This document shows, one piece after another, positions 41,049 through 50,010 of a stretch of DNA of 64,000 bases (its first letter is position 1; each line of letters opens with the position of its first letter). The stretch lies in contig JAICHV010000006.1 in assembly GCA_025924715.1 (NCBI GenBank), positions 1 to 64,000 on the forward strand, written 5' to 3'. This DNA comes from Alphaproteobacteria bacterium. GTDB taxonomy: Bacteria > Pseudomonadota > Alphaproteobacteria > Micropepsales > Micropepsaceae. Position numbers and translations under genes: made by a program. Under the pieces are notes generated by a model, which did no database searches, had not been told where the DNA came from, and saw only the letters and a list, made by a program, of their open reading frames with translations.

Positions 41049-41831
41049 TCAAAGTTCCAAAAAGTCGAGCACCGCTTGGCGGGTCCTGGGATCACCCACC
41101 GCCGACATATGATCGCGTCCGGGAACGCTTGCGGCGACGCCATGCGGGAAAGCCCCGGCCAGGGGGGCGGGAGGACCGGAAATCTCGTCTTTCTCGCCGC
41201 ACACCACCAGTATCGGGTTTTGTATACGCGCGAGTTGGTCCCTCGGCAGCCCAGGCGACATCGCCCGCATGCAGGCCGCCAGTGCAATACGGTCCTTGCC
41301 GGGCTGGTCGGCGAAATCCCGAAACATCCGTCCCCGCGGGTCGGTGATGGTGCTTTTGTCCTCCACCAGCAGCGCCGCCGACAGCATCCGGCGCGGCCCC
41401 TCGGACGAAATCTTGGCCCCTGTCAGGTAATGTTCGCCGACCCCGCCCAGACAAAGCCGGGTCAGCCGCTGCGGGGCCGCCGCCGCCAGCCGGATGCCGA
41501 TGAAGCCGCCCATGGAATAGCCGACCAGATCGCACTCAGCGATGCCGGCGGCGTCCATCACCACCAGCACATCCTTGGCCATGCGTTCATGGCCGTAAAA
41601 TTGCTCCTCATGGGGTTTGTCGCTCAGGCCATGGCCGCGGCAGTCCATCGCCAGCAGCGCATAGCCGGCAGCCGTCAGGGCGGCGAACCAGCCGGTCGAT
41701 TTCCAGTTCTGCACCCGGCTGGAGCCGAAGCCATGGACCAGCAGGACCGGCCGGGGCCGGGTGCCGGACGGGGCCAGGCGCTCAAAACCCAGCCGGACGC
41801 CGTCATCGGCGGTAACCCATTCATTGCTCAT
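41049..41831 (-). CDS. Alpha/beta hydrolase
   Basis: Starting at the ATG at 41831, the 260-residue protein is an alpha/beta-fold hydrolase. It has the oxyanion 'LLVHGFGSS' (HGxG), 'LAMDCRGHGLSDKP', the nucleophile elbow 'DLVGYSMGGFIGI' (GxSxG), the acid near 'LVVCGEKDEISGP' and the catalytic histidine in 'VPGRDHMSAVGDPRTRQAVLDFL'. The triad is complete. Substrates of this broad family include esters, lactones and epoxides, so the substrate is unknown. The next gene (DUF423) is divergent, separated by about 60 bases. Confidence 0.88.
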   Translation of the reverse strand: MSNEWVTADDGVRLGFERLAPSGTRPRPVLLVHGFGSSRVQNWKSTGWFAALTAAGYALLAMDCRGHGLSDKPHEEQFYGHERMAKDVLVVMDAAGIAECDLVGYSMGGFIGIRLAAAAPQRLTRLCLGGVGEHYLTGAKISSEGPRRMLSAALLVEDKSTITDPRGRMFRDFADQPGKDRIALAACMRAMSPGLPRDQLARIQNPILVVCGEKDEISGPPAPLAGAFPHGVAASVPGRDHMSAVGDPRTRQAVLDFLEL

Positions 41832-41892
41832 GTGGCACTGTTCATGCGGGGGGACATTCGCAAACCGGCCCCCATGCTGTCTATGATGCGGC

Positions 41893-42258
41893 ATGCGGAT
41901 CTGGCTCTTCCTCGCCGGCGTCAACGGCGCCCTGGCGGTGCTGCTGGGGGCCTTCGCCGCCCATGGCCTGAAGGCACGGCTCGCCCCAGACATGTTGGCG
42001 GTGTTCGACACGGCGGCGCACTATCACCTGATCCATGCCCTGGCGCTGGGACTGGCGGCCATGGCTTTTGACCGCACCGGAGCCGGCGCCGCGAAAATCG
42101 CCGCCATGCTGTTTCTGGCGGGCATCGTGCTGTTTTGCGGCTCGCTCTATCTGCTGGCGCTGACCGGGACCGTCGGTCTGGGATTGGTGACGCCGATCGG
42201 CGGCCTGGCCTTTGTCGGCGGCTGGGCAGCGCTGGCGGTGGCGGGTTTGCGCGCCTGA
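41893..42258 (+). CDS. DUF423 family small membrane protein
   Basis: The 121-residue protein has four membrane segments and the family patterns 'GALAVLLGAFAAHGLK' and 'VFDTAAHYHLIHALALGLAAM', with 'GIVLFCGSLYLLALTGTVGLGLVTPIGGLAFVGGWAALAVAG'. This matches DUF423 (YgdD-like) proteins of unknown function, common in the inner membrane of many bacteria. The length is normal. It lies 30 bases upstream of the CopC-like gene on the same strand and may be co-transcribed with it, although nothing ties its function to copper. Confidence 0.93.
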   Translation: MRIWLFLAGVNGALAVLLGAFAAHGLKARLAPDMLAVFDTAAHYHLIHALALGLAAMAFDRTGAGAAKIAAMLFLAGIVLFCGSLYLLALTGTVGLGLVTPIGGLAFVGGWAALAVAGLRA

Positions 42259-42287
42259 GCCGATGGACCGGCGCCGGGCACTGGCTT

Positions 42288-42644
42288 ATGGTTCGCTGCG
42301 TGATCAAGCTCTCCCTCGCCCTTATGCTGCTGCCGGTGCTGGCCGTGCCCGCGCTGGCCCATGCCCATCTGGTCAAATCCGTGCCCGCGACCGGCGCCCG
42401 GATCAAAACCCCGCGCCATGTGGTGCTGACTTTTTCCGAAGCGCTGGAACCGGCCTTCAGCGGTGCCCTGCTGATGGACGCGGAAGGGCGCAATCTCAGC
42501 GGCGCCCCGGTCAAGGTCAGCGGCACCGCGATCACTTTGACGCCCGACCGCCTCGCTCCCGGACGCTATCATGTCAATTGGCATGCCGTGGGCCACGATA
42601 CCCATCGCACCGAAGGCGAGTTCAGCTTCACCGTCACCAAATGA
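42288..42644 (+). CDS. copC: CopC-like periplasmic copper-binding protein
   Basis: The 118-residue protein starts at 42288 and has a signal peptide ending 'VPALAHA'. The mature N-terminus begins with a histidine (HAHLVKSVPATGARIKTPRHVVLTFSEALE), which in CopC forms a Cu(II) site, and further on has 'NWHAVGHDTHRTEGEFSFTV' with the downstream copper-ligand aspartate and histidine. CopC binds copper in the periplasm and hands it to the membrane protein CopD, whose gene begins in an ATGA overlap with this stop. The set gives copper tolerance or copper uptake. No methionine-rich Cu(I) site is evident. Confidence 0.93.
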   Translation: MVRCVIKLSLALMLLPVLAVPALAHAHLVKSVPATGARIKTPRHVVLTFSEALEPAFSGALLMDAEGRNLSGAPVKVSGTAITLTPDRLAPGRYHVNWHAVGHDTHRTEGEFSFTVTK

Positions 42645-43489
42645 CTGCGCTGTACGCGGCCGTCCGCGGCTTGCACCTGGCCGGCCTGATGGTTTGCTTC
42701 GGCAGTGCCGTGCTGTTGCTGCGCCTGAACCGCGCGGTGCCGGAACTGGGGCTGGAAAGCACGGCGCTGCACCGTTTTCGTCTGGCGGCCGCAGGCGTGG
42801 CTTTGCTGACCGGACCGCTATGGCTGGCGCTGGCCACGGCCCAGATGGCGGGAAGCAATGCCGCGATGGGCGATCCCGCGCTGCTGCAGACGGCCCTGAC
42901 CGGCACCTTGTTCGGCCAGATGCTGGCGCTGCGCATGGTGCTTTCGCTTTTTCTTCTCGTCGCCGTGGCCCTGCGCCGCCAGGGCGCGACGATACTGGTT
43001 TGCGGCGCCGCGCTGGTCTCGGTTTCGGCCACCAGCCATGCCGCGGCCGGCGGCCTCAGCATGCTGGGCCTGGCCGCGGACGCCCTGCATCTGTTATGCG
43101 GCGCCATCTGGCTGGGCGGATTGACGGTTCTGGCCGCGATCCTGATGGAGCGGCCGCAGGCCCCGCGGCTGTCTCAGGCCGTCAGCCGCTTTGCCGACAC
43201 TGCCATGATCGCGGTGGCCTTGCTGGTGATGACCGGATTGCTCAATGCCGCCTTCATTTTGCTGGATGGGCAAGCGGCCAGACTTTACCTGGGCGTTCTG
43301 GGCGCCAAGCTGGCGCTGGTGCTGGCGATGACGGTGCTGGCCCTGATCAATCATTTCCGCCTGTTGCCGCGCCTCGCCCAAACGCAGGCGCGCGCCACCC
43401 TGAAAGGCAATGTCCTTTGGGAAGCGGCGCTGGGAATGCTGGTGGTGCTGCTGGCCGGCCTGCTGGGCCTGCTACCGCCCACGCTTTAG
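42641..43489 (+). CDS. copD: CopD-family copper transport membrane protein
   Basis: The 282-residue protein has about seven or eight membrane helices. The pattern 'LYAAVRGLHLAGLMVCFGSAVLLL' at the N-terminus, 'ATSHAAAGGLSMLGLAADALHLLCGAIWLGGLTVLAAIL' in the middle and 'LYLGVLGAKLALVLAMTVLALINHFRLLPRLA' near the end is that of CopD/PcoD. The histidines in the helices (SHAA, LHLL and NHFRLLP) are the expected copper ligands. It should pass copper from periplasmic CopC across the inner membrane. It is co-translated with copC. Its stop overlaps the convergent otsA stop by four bases. Confidence 0.93.
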   Translation: MTALYAAVRGLHLAGLMVCFGSAVLLLRLNRAVPELGLESTALHRFRLAAAGVALLTGPLWLALATAQMAGSNAAMGDPALLQTALTGTLFGQMLALRMVLSLFLLVAVALRRQGATILVCGAALVSVSATSHAAAGGLSMLGLAADALHLLCGAIWLGGLTVLAAILMERPQAPRLSQAVSRFADTAMIAVALLVMTGLLNAAFILLDGQAARLYLGVLGAKLALVLAMTVLALINHFRLLPRLAQTQARATLKGNVLWEAALGMLVVLLAGLLGLLPPTL

Positions 43490-44904
43490 TGCCGCAAGGA
43501 GCGATCCTGCGATTGCCGTCCGGCTTTTTCCAGATTGAAGCTCTTGCTGCCGACCAGGGCAGAGAGAAATTTGTCGCCCCACTCGGCGATATCGTTTTTG
43601 AGCAGGGCGGCATATAGCGAGGCATGGCGGCGGCGCCGTTCGTCGCCCGGCATTTCCATGGCGCGGGCGATGGCGGCGCCGACCGCGTCGGGGTCATAAG
43701 GATTGACCAGCAGCGCGCCATCGCGAAATTCCACCGCCGCCCCGGCGAAGCGCGACAGGATCAGCACGCCCGGATCGGCGGGGTCTTGCGCTGCGACATA
43801 TTCCTTGGCGACCAGATTCATCCCATCGCGCAGCGGCGTCACCAGCGCCGCCCGCGCCGCGCGATACAGCCCCGCCAGCGCGGTGCGGCCATAGGGGCGG
43901 TTGACGTAACGCATCGGCGACCAGGATGCATCGCCAAAAGCGCCGTTGATGCGCCCGGCGGCCGCGTTCACCACCTGCTCGATATCGGCATATTCGGGGA
44001 TCTGCGAGCGGCTCTTGGGCGTGATCTGCAGATAAGTCACCTTGCCATGCCATTGTGGATTGGCGGCGAGAAACCGCTCATAGGCTTCCAGCCGCAGCGT
44101 GATGCCCTTGGTGTAGTCCAGCCGGTCGACGCCGATGACCAGCGCGCCCGGCACACTGTCCTTGACCTTCTGCACCATCTCGGTCTTCTCCGCGCGCCGC
44201 GCCATGCGGGCGAATTGGCGGGTCTCGATCCCCACCGGAAATACGCCCAGCCGCATCGCCCGCTCCCCGGTGCCCAGCCGCCGCGAGATATGCGAGGGCG
44301 TGCCCAGTTCGTTGGCCAGATAGCGGGCGAAATTGGCCGCATCATTGTCGGTCTGGAAACCGACCAGATCATAATGGCAAAGCGAGGGGATCAGATTTTC
44401 GTGATTGGGCATGGCGGTGATGATTTCCGGCGGCGGCATGGGGATATGCAGGAAAAAGCCGATCCGGTTGGTGAGGCCGCGGGCGCGCAGCGCGCGGGCC
44501 AGCGGGATCAGGTGATAGTCATGCACCCAGACGATGTCGTCCGGCTTGAGGACTTTCACCATCTCGTCGGCGAAATGATCGTTGACCCTAAGATAGCCGG
44601 TGAGATCGCGGCGGGAGAACTCGGCCAGGTCGAGACGGTAATGCAGGATCGGCCATAGCACGCGATTGGCGAAGCCGTTGTAATATTCCTCGAAATCCTC
44701 CTTGGTGAGGTCCGAGACGATGAAGACATTGTCGCCCTTACGGACGGTGTGGGTCTTGGGATGGCGCTTGATTTCCCCGCTCCAGCCCAGCCAGACGCAG
44801 GGATGATTCTTCAGCGTGGCTTTCAGCACCACTTCCAATCCCCCGGGATGGAGGCCCGCCTGCGGCGTCGCCACGCGGTTGGAGATTATGAAGATGCGTG
44901 CCAA
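43486..44904 (-). CDS. otsA: Trehalose-6-phosphate synthase
   Basis: The 472-residue GT20 enzyme makes trehalose 6-phosphate from UDP-glucose and glucose 6-phosphate. A TTG start at 44904 gives 'MARIFIISNRVATPQAG' with GGGAGGA seven bases upstream; no in-frame ATG suits. Family motifs are 'VWVHDYHLIPLARALR', 'IGFFLHIPMPPPEI', 'VGFQTDNDAANFARYL', 'VIGVDRLDYTKGITLRLEAYERFL' and 'GMNLVAKEYVAAQ'. It is the last gene of the trehalose/pentose phosphate string and overlaps the end of the preceding GH15 gene by 19 bases, so translation is coupled. The convergent copD stop overlaps its own by four bases. Confidence 0.96.
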   Translation of the reverse strand: MARIFIISNRVATPQAGLHPGGLEVVLKATLKNHPCVWLGWSGEIKRHPKTHTVRKGDNVFIVSDLTKEDFEEYYNGFANRVLWPILHYRLDLAEFSRRDLTGYLRVNDHFADEMVKVLKPDDIVWVHDYHLIPLARALRARGLTNRIGFFLHIPMPPPEIITAMPNHENLIPSLCHYDLVGFQTDNDAANFARYLANELGTPSHISRRLGTGERAMRLGVFPVGIETRQFARMARRAEKTEMVQKVKDSVPGALVIGVDRLDYTKGITLRLEAYERFLAANPQWHGKVTYLQITPKSRSQIPEYADIEQVVNAAAGRINGAFGDASWSPMRYVNRPYGRTALAGLYRAARAALVTPLRDGMNLVAKEYVAAQDPADPGVLILSRFAGAAVEFRDGALLVNPYDPDAVGAAIARAMEMPGDERRRRHASLYAALLKNDIAEWGDKFLSALVGSKSFNLEKAGRQSQDRSLRH

Positions 44905-46673
44905 TAGCGTTCCTCCCAGCTTTGGGAAAGCCGCATGGCGCTGAGGATCAATCCCGCCATCGAATAAGTCTGCGGGAAATTCCCCCATAGCGCGCCGCTT
45001 TCGGGGTGAATGTCTTCGGCGAACAAACCGTAATGATTGCGCAGCGCCAGCGCATCATTGAACCGCGCCCTCGCTTCGTCGCGCCGGCCCAGCAGGCTCA
45101 GGGCATCGATCAGCCAGAAGCGGCAAACCAGGAATTCGGTTTCCGGCAGGCCGAAATCATCCGCCGCCGCATAGCGCAGCACATGGCGGCCACGCACCAG
45201 ATCCTGCTCGATCGCCGCCACCGTCGAAACGAAACGCGGATCGTCGGCGTCGATCAATCCCAATTCCGGCATCAGCAAGACGCTGGCGTCCATGTCCTCG
45301 GTATCGACCCCGGCGGTATAGGCCTTGCGCTTTTCGTTCCAGCACCGCCCCAGGATGACTGCGGCGACCTTGTCGGCCTCGCCGTTCCAATATTCCGCGC
45401 GGTCGGTCAGGCCAAGCCGGCGCGCGATGGCGCCGGTGCGCGACAGGCCGGCCCAGCACATCGCGGCGGAATGGGTGTGGATGCGCGCCCGGCCGCGATA
45501 TTCCCAGATCCCGGCATCCGGTTCCAGCGCCAGGGCGGCGCAGCGTCGCGCCATTTTTTCAATCAGCCGGAACAGCGGCTCGCCGCCCGGGCGCGGCAGC
45601 CGCTTGTCGAAGAACATCGGCACCGCCGAAAGAATGACGCTGCCATAGGCATCGTGCTGGACCTGATCGACCGCGGCATTGCCGAAGCGCACCGGACCGT
45701 GATTTTGGAAGCCGTCCAGATCGGGCGCGATCCATTCGGTCAAATCGGCATTGGGGACGATGCCATAGACCGGCTTCAAAACCGCATCCTCGCCCGCGAT
45801 GGAGAGGATGAAGGAAATATAGTGCTCCATGGTGCGGGTGGCGCCGATGCGGTTCAGCGCCTTGACCACGAAATAAGCGTCGCGCAGCCAGCAATAGCGG
45901 TAGTCCCAATTGCGCCCGGAGTTGGGCGCTTCCGGCAGCGAGGTGGTCAGAGCGGCGACGATGCCGCCGGTCTCCTCGAAATTCGACAGCTTGAGCGTGA
46001 TCGCGGCGCGGATGGTGGCATCCTGCCATTCATAGGCGATGGAAAGCCGCCGCACCCATTCGCGCCAATACTCCGCCGTGCGGTTGAGAAAATCGCGCGC
46101 CGTGGCGGCGGGCTCGCCGGCAAAAGGCTCGTCCGCGCCCAGGAACAGATGCACCGGATGGGTGAGCGCGAAGGGCGTCTCCGCCTCGATATAAGCCAAA
46201 GGCGCGTCAGTGGTGAGACGGATCAGCGCCGGTTCGCCATAGGTGATGTGATTGGAGCCTGCCACCAGCCGGCTCACCACCTTGCCGTGATGCTGGGTTG
46301 GGCGCACCCGGATGGTGATGCGCGGCACGCCGGCCACCGGCTCGATGATACGGATGAGCTGCGGCGGCCGCAGCATGCGGTCGAAATTGCGGAAGCGGGG
46401 CGCGAAATCGGTGATGCGCAACTGCGAACCGTCTTCCGCCGACAACAGGGTCGAGACGATGGCGGTGTTGCGCACATATTCGGAGCGACTCTGGATCTGC
46501 CCATCCAGCACCACATCGCTGAAGCCTTTTTCGACATCGCCGGCCAGCAGGCGGCAGAACACCGGGTCGCCGTCGAAGCGCGGAAAACACCACCACAGGA
46601 TGCGCGCGCCGGTGTCGACCAAGGCGGCGGTGCGGCAATTGCCGATAACGGCAAGGTCGAGAGCCTGGGTCAT
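44886..46673 (-). CDS. GH15 family glycoside hydrolase (first copy)
   Basis: The 595-residue protein matches bacterial GH15 enzymes (glucoamylase, glucodextranase, trehalase). 'GRNWDYRYCWLRDAYFVVKALNRIG' is diagnostic. The general acid lies in 'GIWEYRGRARIHTHSAAMCW', the general base in 'GLFAEDIHPESGALWGNFPQTYSMAGLI'. The N-terminus 'LDLAVIGNCRTAALVDTGARILWWCFPRFDGDPVF' is the usual opening of the trehalase-like group, with no signal peptide, so it is probably cytoplasmic. It lies between otsB (ATGA overlap at its start) and otsA, which suggests a trehalose-related substrate. Note 'AED' where the second copy has 'AEE'. Trehalase activity is inferred. Confidence 0.9.
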   Translation of the reverse strand: MTQALDLAVIGNCRTAALVDTGARILWWCFPRFDGDPVFCRLLAGDVEKGFSDVVLDGQIQSRSEYVRNTAIVSTLLSAEDGSQLRITDFAPRFRNFDRMLRPPQLIRIIEPVAGVPRITIRVRPTQHHGKVVSRLVAGSNHITYGEPALIRLTTDAPLAYIEAETPFALTHPVHLFLGADEPFAGEPAATARDFLNRTAEYWREWVRRLSIAYEWQDATIRAAITLKLSNFEETGGIVAALTTSLPEAPNSGRNWDYRYCWLRDAYFVVKALNRIGATRTMEHYISFILSIAGEDAVLKPVYGIVPNADLTEWIAPDLDGFQNHGPVRFGNAAVDQVQHDAYGSVILSAVPMFFDKRLPRPGGEPLFRLIEKMARRCAALALEPDAGIWEYRGRARIHTHSAAMCWAGLSRTGAIARRLGLTDRAEYWNGEADKVAAVILGRCWNEKRKAYTAGVDTEDMDASVLLMPELGLIDADDPRFVSTVAAIEQDLVRGRHVLRYAAADDFGLPETEFLVCRFWLIDALSLLGRRDEARARFNDALALRNHYGLFAEDIHPESGALWGNFPQTYSMAGLILSAMRLSQSWEERYWHASS

Positions 46674-47410
46674 GTCACGCCCTCCCGCGCCAGGCGGATC
46701 AACCATTGGCGCACCGCGCGCGGATTGGGAAAGACATGGTCCACGCCGGCGAGCTTGCGCCCCACCGAGAATCCCTGGCCGCCCAATTGCGGAAGAATGT
46801 GAAAGACGTCGAGATCGGTGGTGTCGTCACCGCCGAACAGTGGGCGGCGGCCGCGAAAGGGCTTCTGTGCCGCCAAGGCGCGCACGCCGACCCCCTTGTC
46901 GATCCCCATGGGGCGGGCGTCGATCACCGCCTTGCCGTGCTGGATGTGAATCCTCTCGGCCGCGAACAGCGCGCGGTGCTTTTCCATCGCCGCCTCCAGA
47001 GCCGGTTTGGCTTCCGGCGCCAGACGGTAATGCAGAGCCAGGGCATAGATCTTGTCTTCCAGCAAGACTCCGGGATGGGCCTGCGCAAGTTCGCGGAATA
47101 TCCCGCGCACGCTGTCCGACACCGGGGCGCTCAAGGCCTTCACCGCGCCATCATGCCCACGCACCTGCGCGCCGTGACAGCCGACCGCGGCGAATTTCAA
47201 TGGCGCGAACAAGGCGTCGATGGTCGCCAGCGAACGGCCGCTGACAAAAGCCACGGCGCCGCGCAGGTCTTCGGACAGACGCCGCAACGCCGCCACCAGT
47301 TCGGACGGCACCACCACCGCTTCGGGGGTGCGCGCCATGTCCAGAATGGTCCCGTCGATATCAAGAAAAAGCGCGGAATTTTCCTTCACAGGCGGCACCC
47401 GGCCGGACAT
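46670..47410 (-). CDS. otsB: Trehalose-6-phosphate phosphatase
   Basis: The 246-residue HAD enzyme removes phosphate from trehalose 6-phosphate to give trehalose. HAD motifs are 'LFLDIDGTILDMARTPE' (nucleophile Asp-x-Asp), 'VAFVSGRSLATIDALFA', the conserved lysine region, and 'PLFGGDDTTDLDVFHILP'. I prefer the start at 47410 (MSGRVPPVKENS); another ATG at 47479, 23 codons upstream and eight bases after the ppgK stop, is possible. The gene lies directly after ppgK, and its stop overlaps the ATG of the GH15 gene (ATGA). With otsA two genes downstream it completes the OtsAB pathway. Confidence 0.92.
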   Translation of the reverse strand: MSGRVPPVKENSALFLDIDGTILDMARTPEAVVVPSELVAALRRLSEDLRGAVAFVSGRSLATIDALFAPLKFAAVGCHGAQVRGHDGAVKALSAPVSDSVRGIFRELAQAHPGVLLEDKIYALALHYRLAPEAKPALEAAMEKHRALFAAERIHIQHGKAVIDARPMGIDKGVGVRALAAQKPFRGRRPLFGGDDTTDLDVFHILPQLGGQGFSVGRKLAGVDHVFPNPRAVRQWLIRLAREGVT

Positions 47411-47486
47411 ATCGAAATGCTCATGAAATGGGGCGCCCCGTAAGCGCGGTCTGGGCCGGTAACGTGCCAAGCGGACCATAAGTTCC

Positions 47487-48248
47487 CTAGCGCTTTTTTC
47501 GCCGGGGACACCAGACAAAGGCGCCCCCTTCGATTCCGGCTTCATTGGAGACCAGCGAAACATTGGCGGGCAGCGGAAAATCGACATGCCGCGAATTGCC
47601 TCCGCCGAAATAGAGCCGATCATAATTCATCACCACCGCGAGCATTTCGGTGAGCCGCTTGACGCGTCTGTTCCAATGCTTGTGTCCGATCTTTTTGCGG
47701 GCTTTGTTCCCGACATAATTGTCCAGATCGTCTTTTTTGTGGAGCGCGAAATGGGCCAGATCCATATGCGGCTGCAATTTGCCATCGGCAAACCAGGCGC
47801 TGCCCAATCCGGTCCCCAGGGTGCAGACCAATTCCAATCCCCGGCCGCTGATCACGCCAAGGCCCTGCACATCGGCGTCGTTGTTGAGGCGGGCGGGCCT
47901 GCCCAATTCCTTTTCGATCGCCTCGGCGAGCGGAAAAACGGCCCACAGCTTGGTCCCGAGATTTGGCGCCGAGTACACCTTGCCGTCCCGCACATAACCC
48001 GGAAAGCCGATGGAGATGCGATCATAGGGCGCCAGAGGGACCACCAGCCTGCCCAGCAGCTTGACCAGTTTGGCCGGTGGGCATTTGCGGGGCGTCTTGA
48101 TGCGATGGCGCTGGGTGAGCAATTTGCCGCGCGGATCGACCACAGCCGCCTTCAACCCGCTGCCGCCGATATCGATCGTCAGGATTCGTGCAATCGCTGC
48201 GCGGCGGTGCTTAGTAGCGCGTCGTGTGCCGGAGTCTTTTCTGGCCAT
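47487..48248 (-). CDS. ppgK: Polyphosphate-type glucokinase (ROK family)
   Basis: The 253-residue protein has ROK/actin-fold motifs: 'ILTIDIGGSGLKAAVVDPRGKLL' (phosphate 1), 'RISIGFPGYVRDGKV', 'RPARLNNDADVQGLGVISG' and 'LVCTLGTGLGSAWFADGKLQPHMDLAHFALHKKDDLDNYVG'. The last block is typical of polyphosphate glucokinases, which phosphorylate glucose from polyphosphate or ATP. It would turn glucose released by the GH15 neighbours into glucose 6-phosphate, the substrate of zwf and otsA. The start at 48248 overlaps the end of the upstream GH15 gene by 38 bases. The N-terminus is very basic (MARKDSGTRRATKHRR). Confidence 0.88.
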   Translation of the reverse strand: MARKDSGTRRATKHRRAAIARILTIDIGGSGLKAAVVDPRGKLLTQRHRIKTPRKCPPAKLVKLLGRLVVPLAPYDRISIGFPGYVRDGKVYSAPNLGTKLWAVFPLAEAIEKELGRPARLNNDADVQGLGVISGRGLELVCTLGTGLGSAWFADGKLQPHMDLAHFALHKKDDLDNYVGNKARKKIGHKHWNRRVKRLTEMLAVVMNYDRLYFGGGNSRHVDFPLPANVSLVSNEAGIEGGAFVWCPRRKKR

Positions 48249-50010
48249 TGTGATGCATCATCAGGTTAAGCGCGCTGTTGATCAGCGCGACATGGGAAAA
48301 GGCCTGGGGGAAATTGCCCAGCATGCGTTTGCCGGCGGGATCATATTCCTCCGCGTAAAGTCCGACATCATTGGCGATGCGCTTGAGCTTGCCGAACAAA
48401 CGCTTTGCTTCGGTAACCCGCCCCTGCAAAAGATAATTGTCCACCAGCCAGAAAGAGCAGGCCAGGAAGACGCCTTCCCCCGGCGGCAACCCATCAACGC
48501 CCGTTTGCGTCTCGTAGCGCCGCACCAACCCTTTCACCATCAGGCGCTTTTCGATCTGCGCAATGGTGCGGCGAATGCGCTTGTCGGTGGCGGGCAGAAA
48601 ACCCACCAGCGGCAGCAGCAACAAACTGGCATCCATCAGGGTCGAACCATAGGCCTGCACGAAGCAGCCCCGTTTGGGATCGACTCCCTTGGCGCAAATA
48701 TCGGCATGGATCCGCGCCGCCATACTGGTCCAATGCCGGCGTGCCCCGGCGCTTATGCCTTTGGCGCTGGCGGCGCGGTCGAACGCCACCCAGGTCATCA
48801 CCTTGGAATGGACGAAATGTTGCGGCGCGCCCCGGATTTCCCAGATGCCTTCATCGGCCTGGTGCCAGATTTTCTCCAGATGCGCCATGAAAGTGGACCT
48901 CAGACCCTCGCGCCCCGTCCCTGCCAGGCCGTAGCGGCGCGCCTGGGCCATGACATCGGCCAGCTCGCCAAAAATATCGAGCTGCAATTGCTGCGCCGCC
49001 TGGTTGCCGATGCGCACGGGGCGCGAGCCCTCATAGCCGGGCAAATGCGGCAGTTCCAGCTCCGTGAGCCGCTTGTCGCCCATTACGCTATACATGGTTT
49101 GAAGCTGGTCGGGGCTGCCGGCGATCACCCGCGTCAGCCAATGCTGCCAGACATCGGCCTCTTCCAGATAACCGGCGCCCAGAAATGCCAGCAGGGTGAA
49201 GGTGGCGTCACGCAGCCAGCAAAAACGATAATCCCAATTGCGCACGCCGCCGATCTGCTCTGGCAGCGAGGTGGTGACCGCGGCCACGATGCCGCCGGTG
49301 GGCTTGTAACTGAGGCTTTTGAGGGTGAGCAGCGAGCGCATCACCGCCTTGCGGCATTTGCCCTGGATCTTGCAGGCGCCGGCCCAGCCCGCCCAATATT
49401 TTTCCGTCTCTTCCAGGGCGATATCGGCGTCAATCGCCGAAGGCAGCGCAAGATGGGACTCGCTATAGGTCATCACAAAGGGCACGCGCTCGCCCTTTTC
49501 CACCGTGAAACGGGCGACGGAATGCATATTCTCGCCATGCAGCGCGGCGGGAGTCCGCAAAGCCAGCAGATGGGGGCCGGCGATCGCGGAAATGGTCTTG
49601 CTGTCGATGCGCTGCACCCATGGCACGGTGACGCCATAATCGAAACGGATCACCAATTGGGTTTCGAATGCGACCCGGCCGGCAAGGCCTTCGACGATGC
49701 GCACCAGCGAACGGTGCGGCGCCTCCGGCGGCATGAAGTCGATCACCCGCGCCTTGCCATGGGCAGTGGTGAAATGGGTTTCCAGGATCATGCTGTCGCC
49801 GCGATAGCGCCGGGCGCTGCGCACCTTTTCCCGGCCGCGGGTTTTGGGCGCGATCAACCAGCGTCCGTGCCGCGGCTCGCCCAGCAAGGCGGCAAAAAAG
49901 GCATCAGAATCGAAGCGCGGCATGCACAACCAGTCGATCGAGCCGTCCAGGCCGACCAGGGCCGCGGTATGGCAGTCCCCAATCACCGCATAATCCTCGA
50001 TTCTCGTCAT
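48211..50010 (-). CDS. GH15 family glycoside hydrolase (second copy)
   Basis: The 599-residue protein has the same layout as the copy at 44886-46673: 'IEDYAVIGDCHTAALVGLDGSIDWLCMPRFDSDAFFAALLG' at the start, 'GVRNWDYRFCWLRDATFTLLAFLGAGY' in the barrel, the acid in 'GIWEIRGAPQHFVHSKVMTW' and the base region 'VGLYAEEYDPAGKRMLGNFPQAFSHVALI'. It is cytoplasmic by lack of signal peptide. Mycobacterial relatives are trehalases. Two divergent copies in one operon suggest different substrates, for example trehalose and a maltooligosaccharide or glucan. Its ATG overlaps the pgl stop (ATGA), and its end overlaps ppgK by 38 bases. Confidence 0.9.
   Translation of the reverse strand: MTRIEDYAVIGDCHTAALVGLDGSIDWLCMPRFDSDAFFAALLGEPRHGRWLIAPKTRGREKVRSARRYRGDSMILETHFTTAHGKARVIDFMPPEAPHRSLVRIVEGLAGRVAFETQLVIRFDYGVTVPWVQRIDSKTISAIAGPHLLALRTPAALHGENMHSVARFTVEKGERVPFVMTYSESHLALPSAIDADIALEETEKYWAGWAGACKIQGKCRKAVMRSLLTLKSLSYKPTGGIVAAVTTSLPEQIGGVRNWDYRFCWLRDATFTLLAFLGAGYLEEADVWQHWLTRVIAGSPDQLQTMYSVMGDKRLTELELPHLPGYEGSRPVRIGNQAAQQLQLDIFGELADVMAQARRYGLAGTGREGLRSTFMAHLEKIWHQADEGIWEIRGAPQHFVHSKVMTWVAFDRAASAKGISAGARRHWTSMAARIHADICAKGVDPKRGCFVQAYGSTLMDASLLLLPLVGFLPATDKRIRRTIAQIEKRLMVKGLVRRYETQTGVDGLPPGEGVFLACSFWLVDNYLLQGRVTEAKRLFGKLKRIANDVGLYAEEYDPAGKRMLGNFPQAFSHVALINSALNLMMHHNGQKRLRHTTRY

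Noticed and set aside
45006..46802. A 598-residue plus-strand reading frame opposite the other GH15 gene
   Set aside because: Same reasoning: antisense to a confident GH15 gene, composition of a shadow frame, no start signals or domain.
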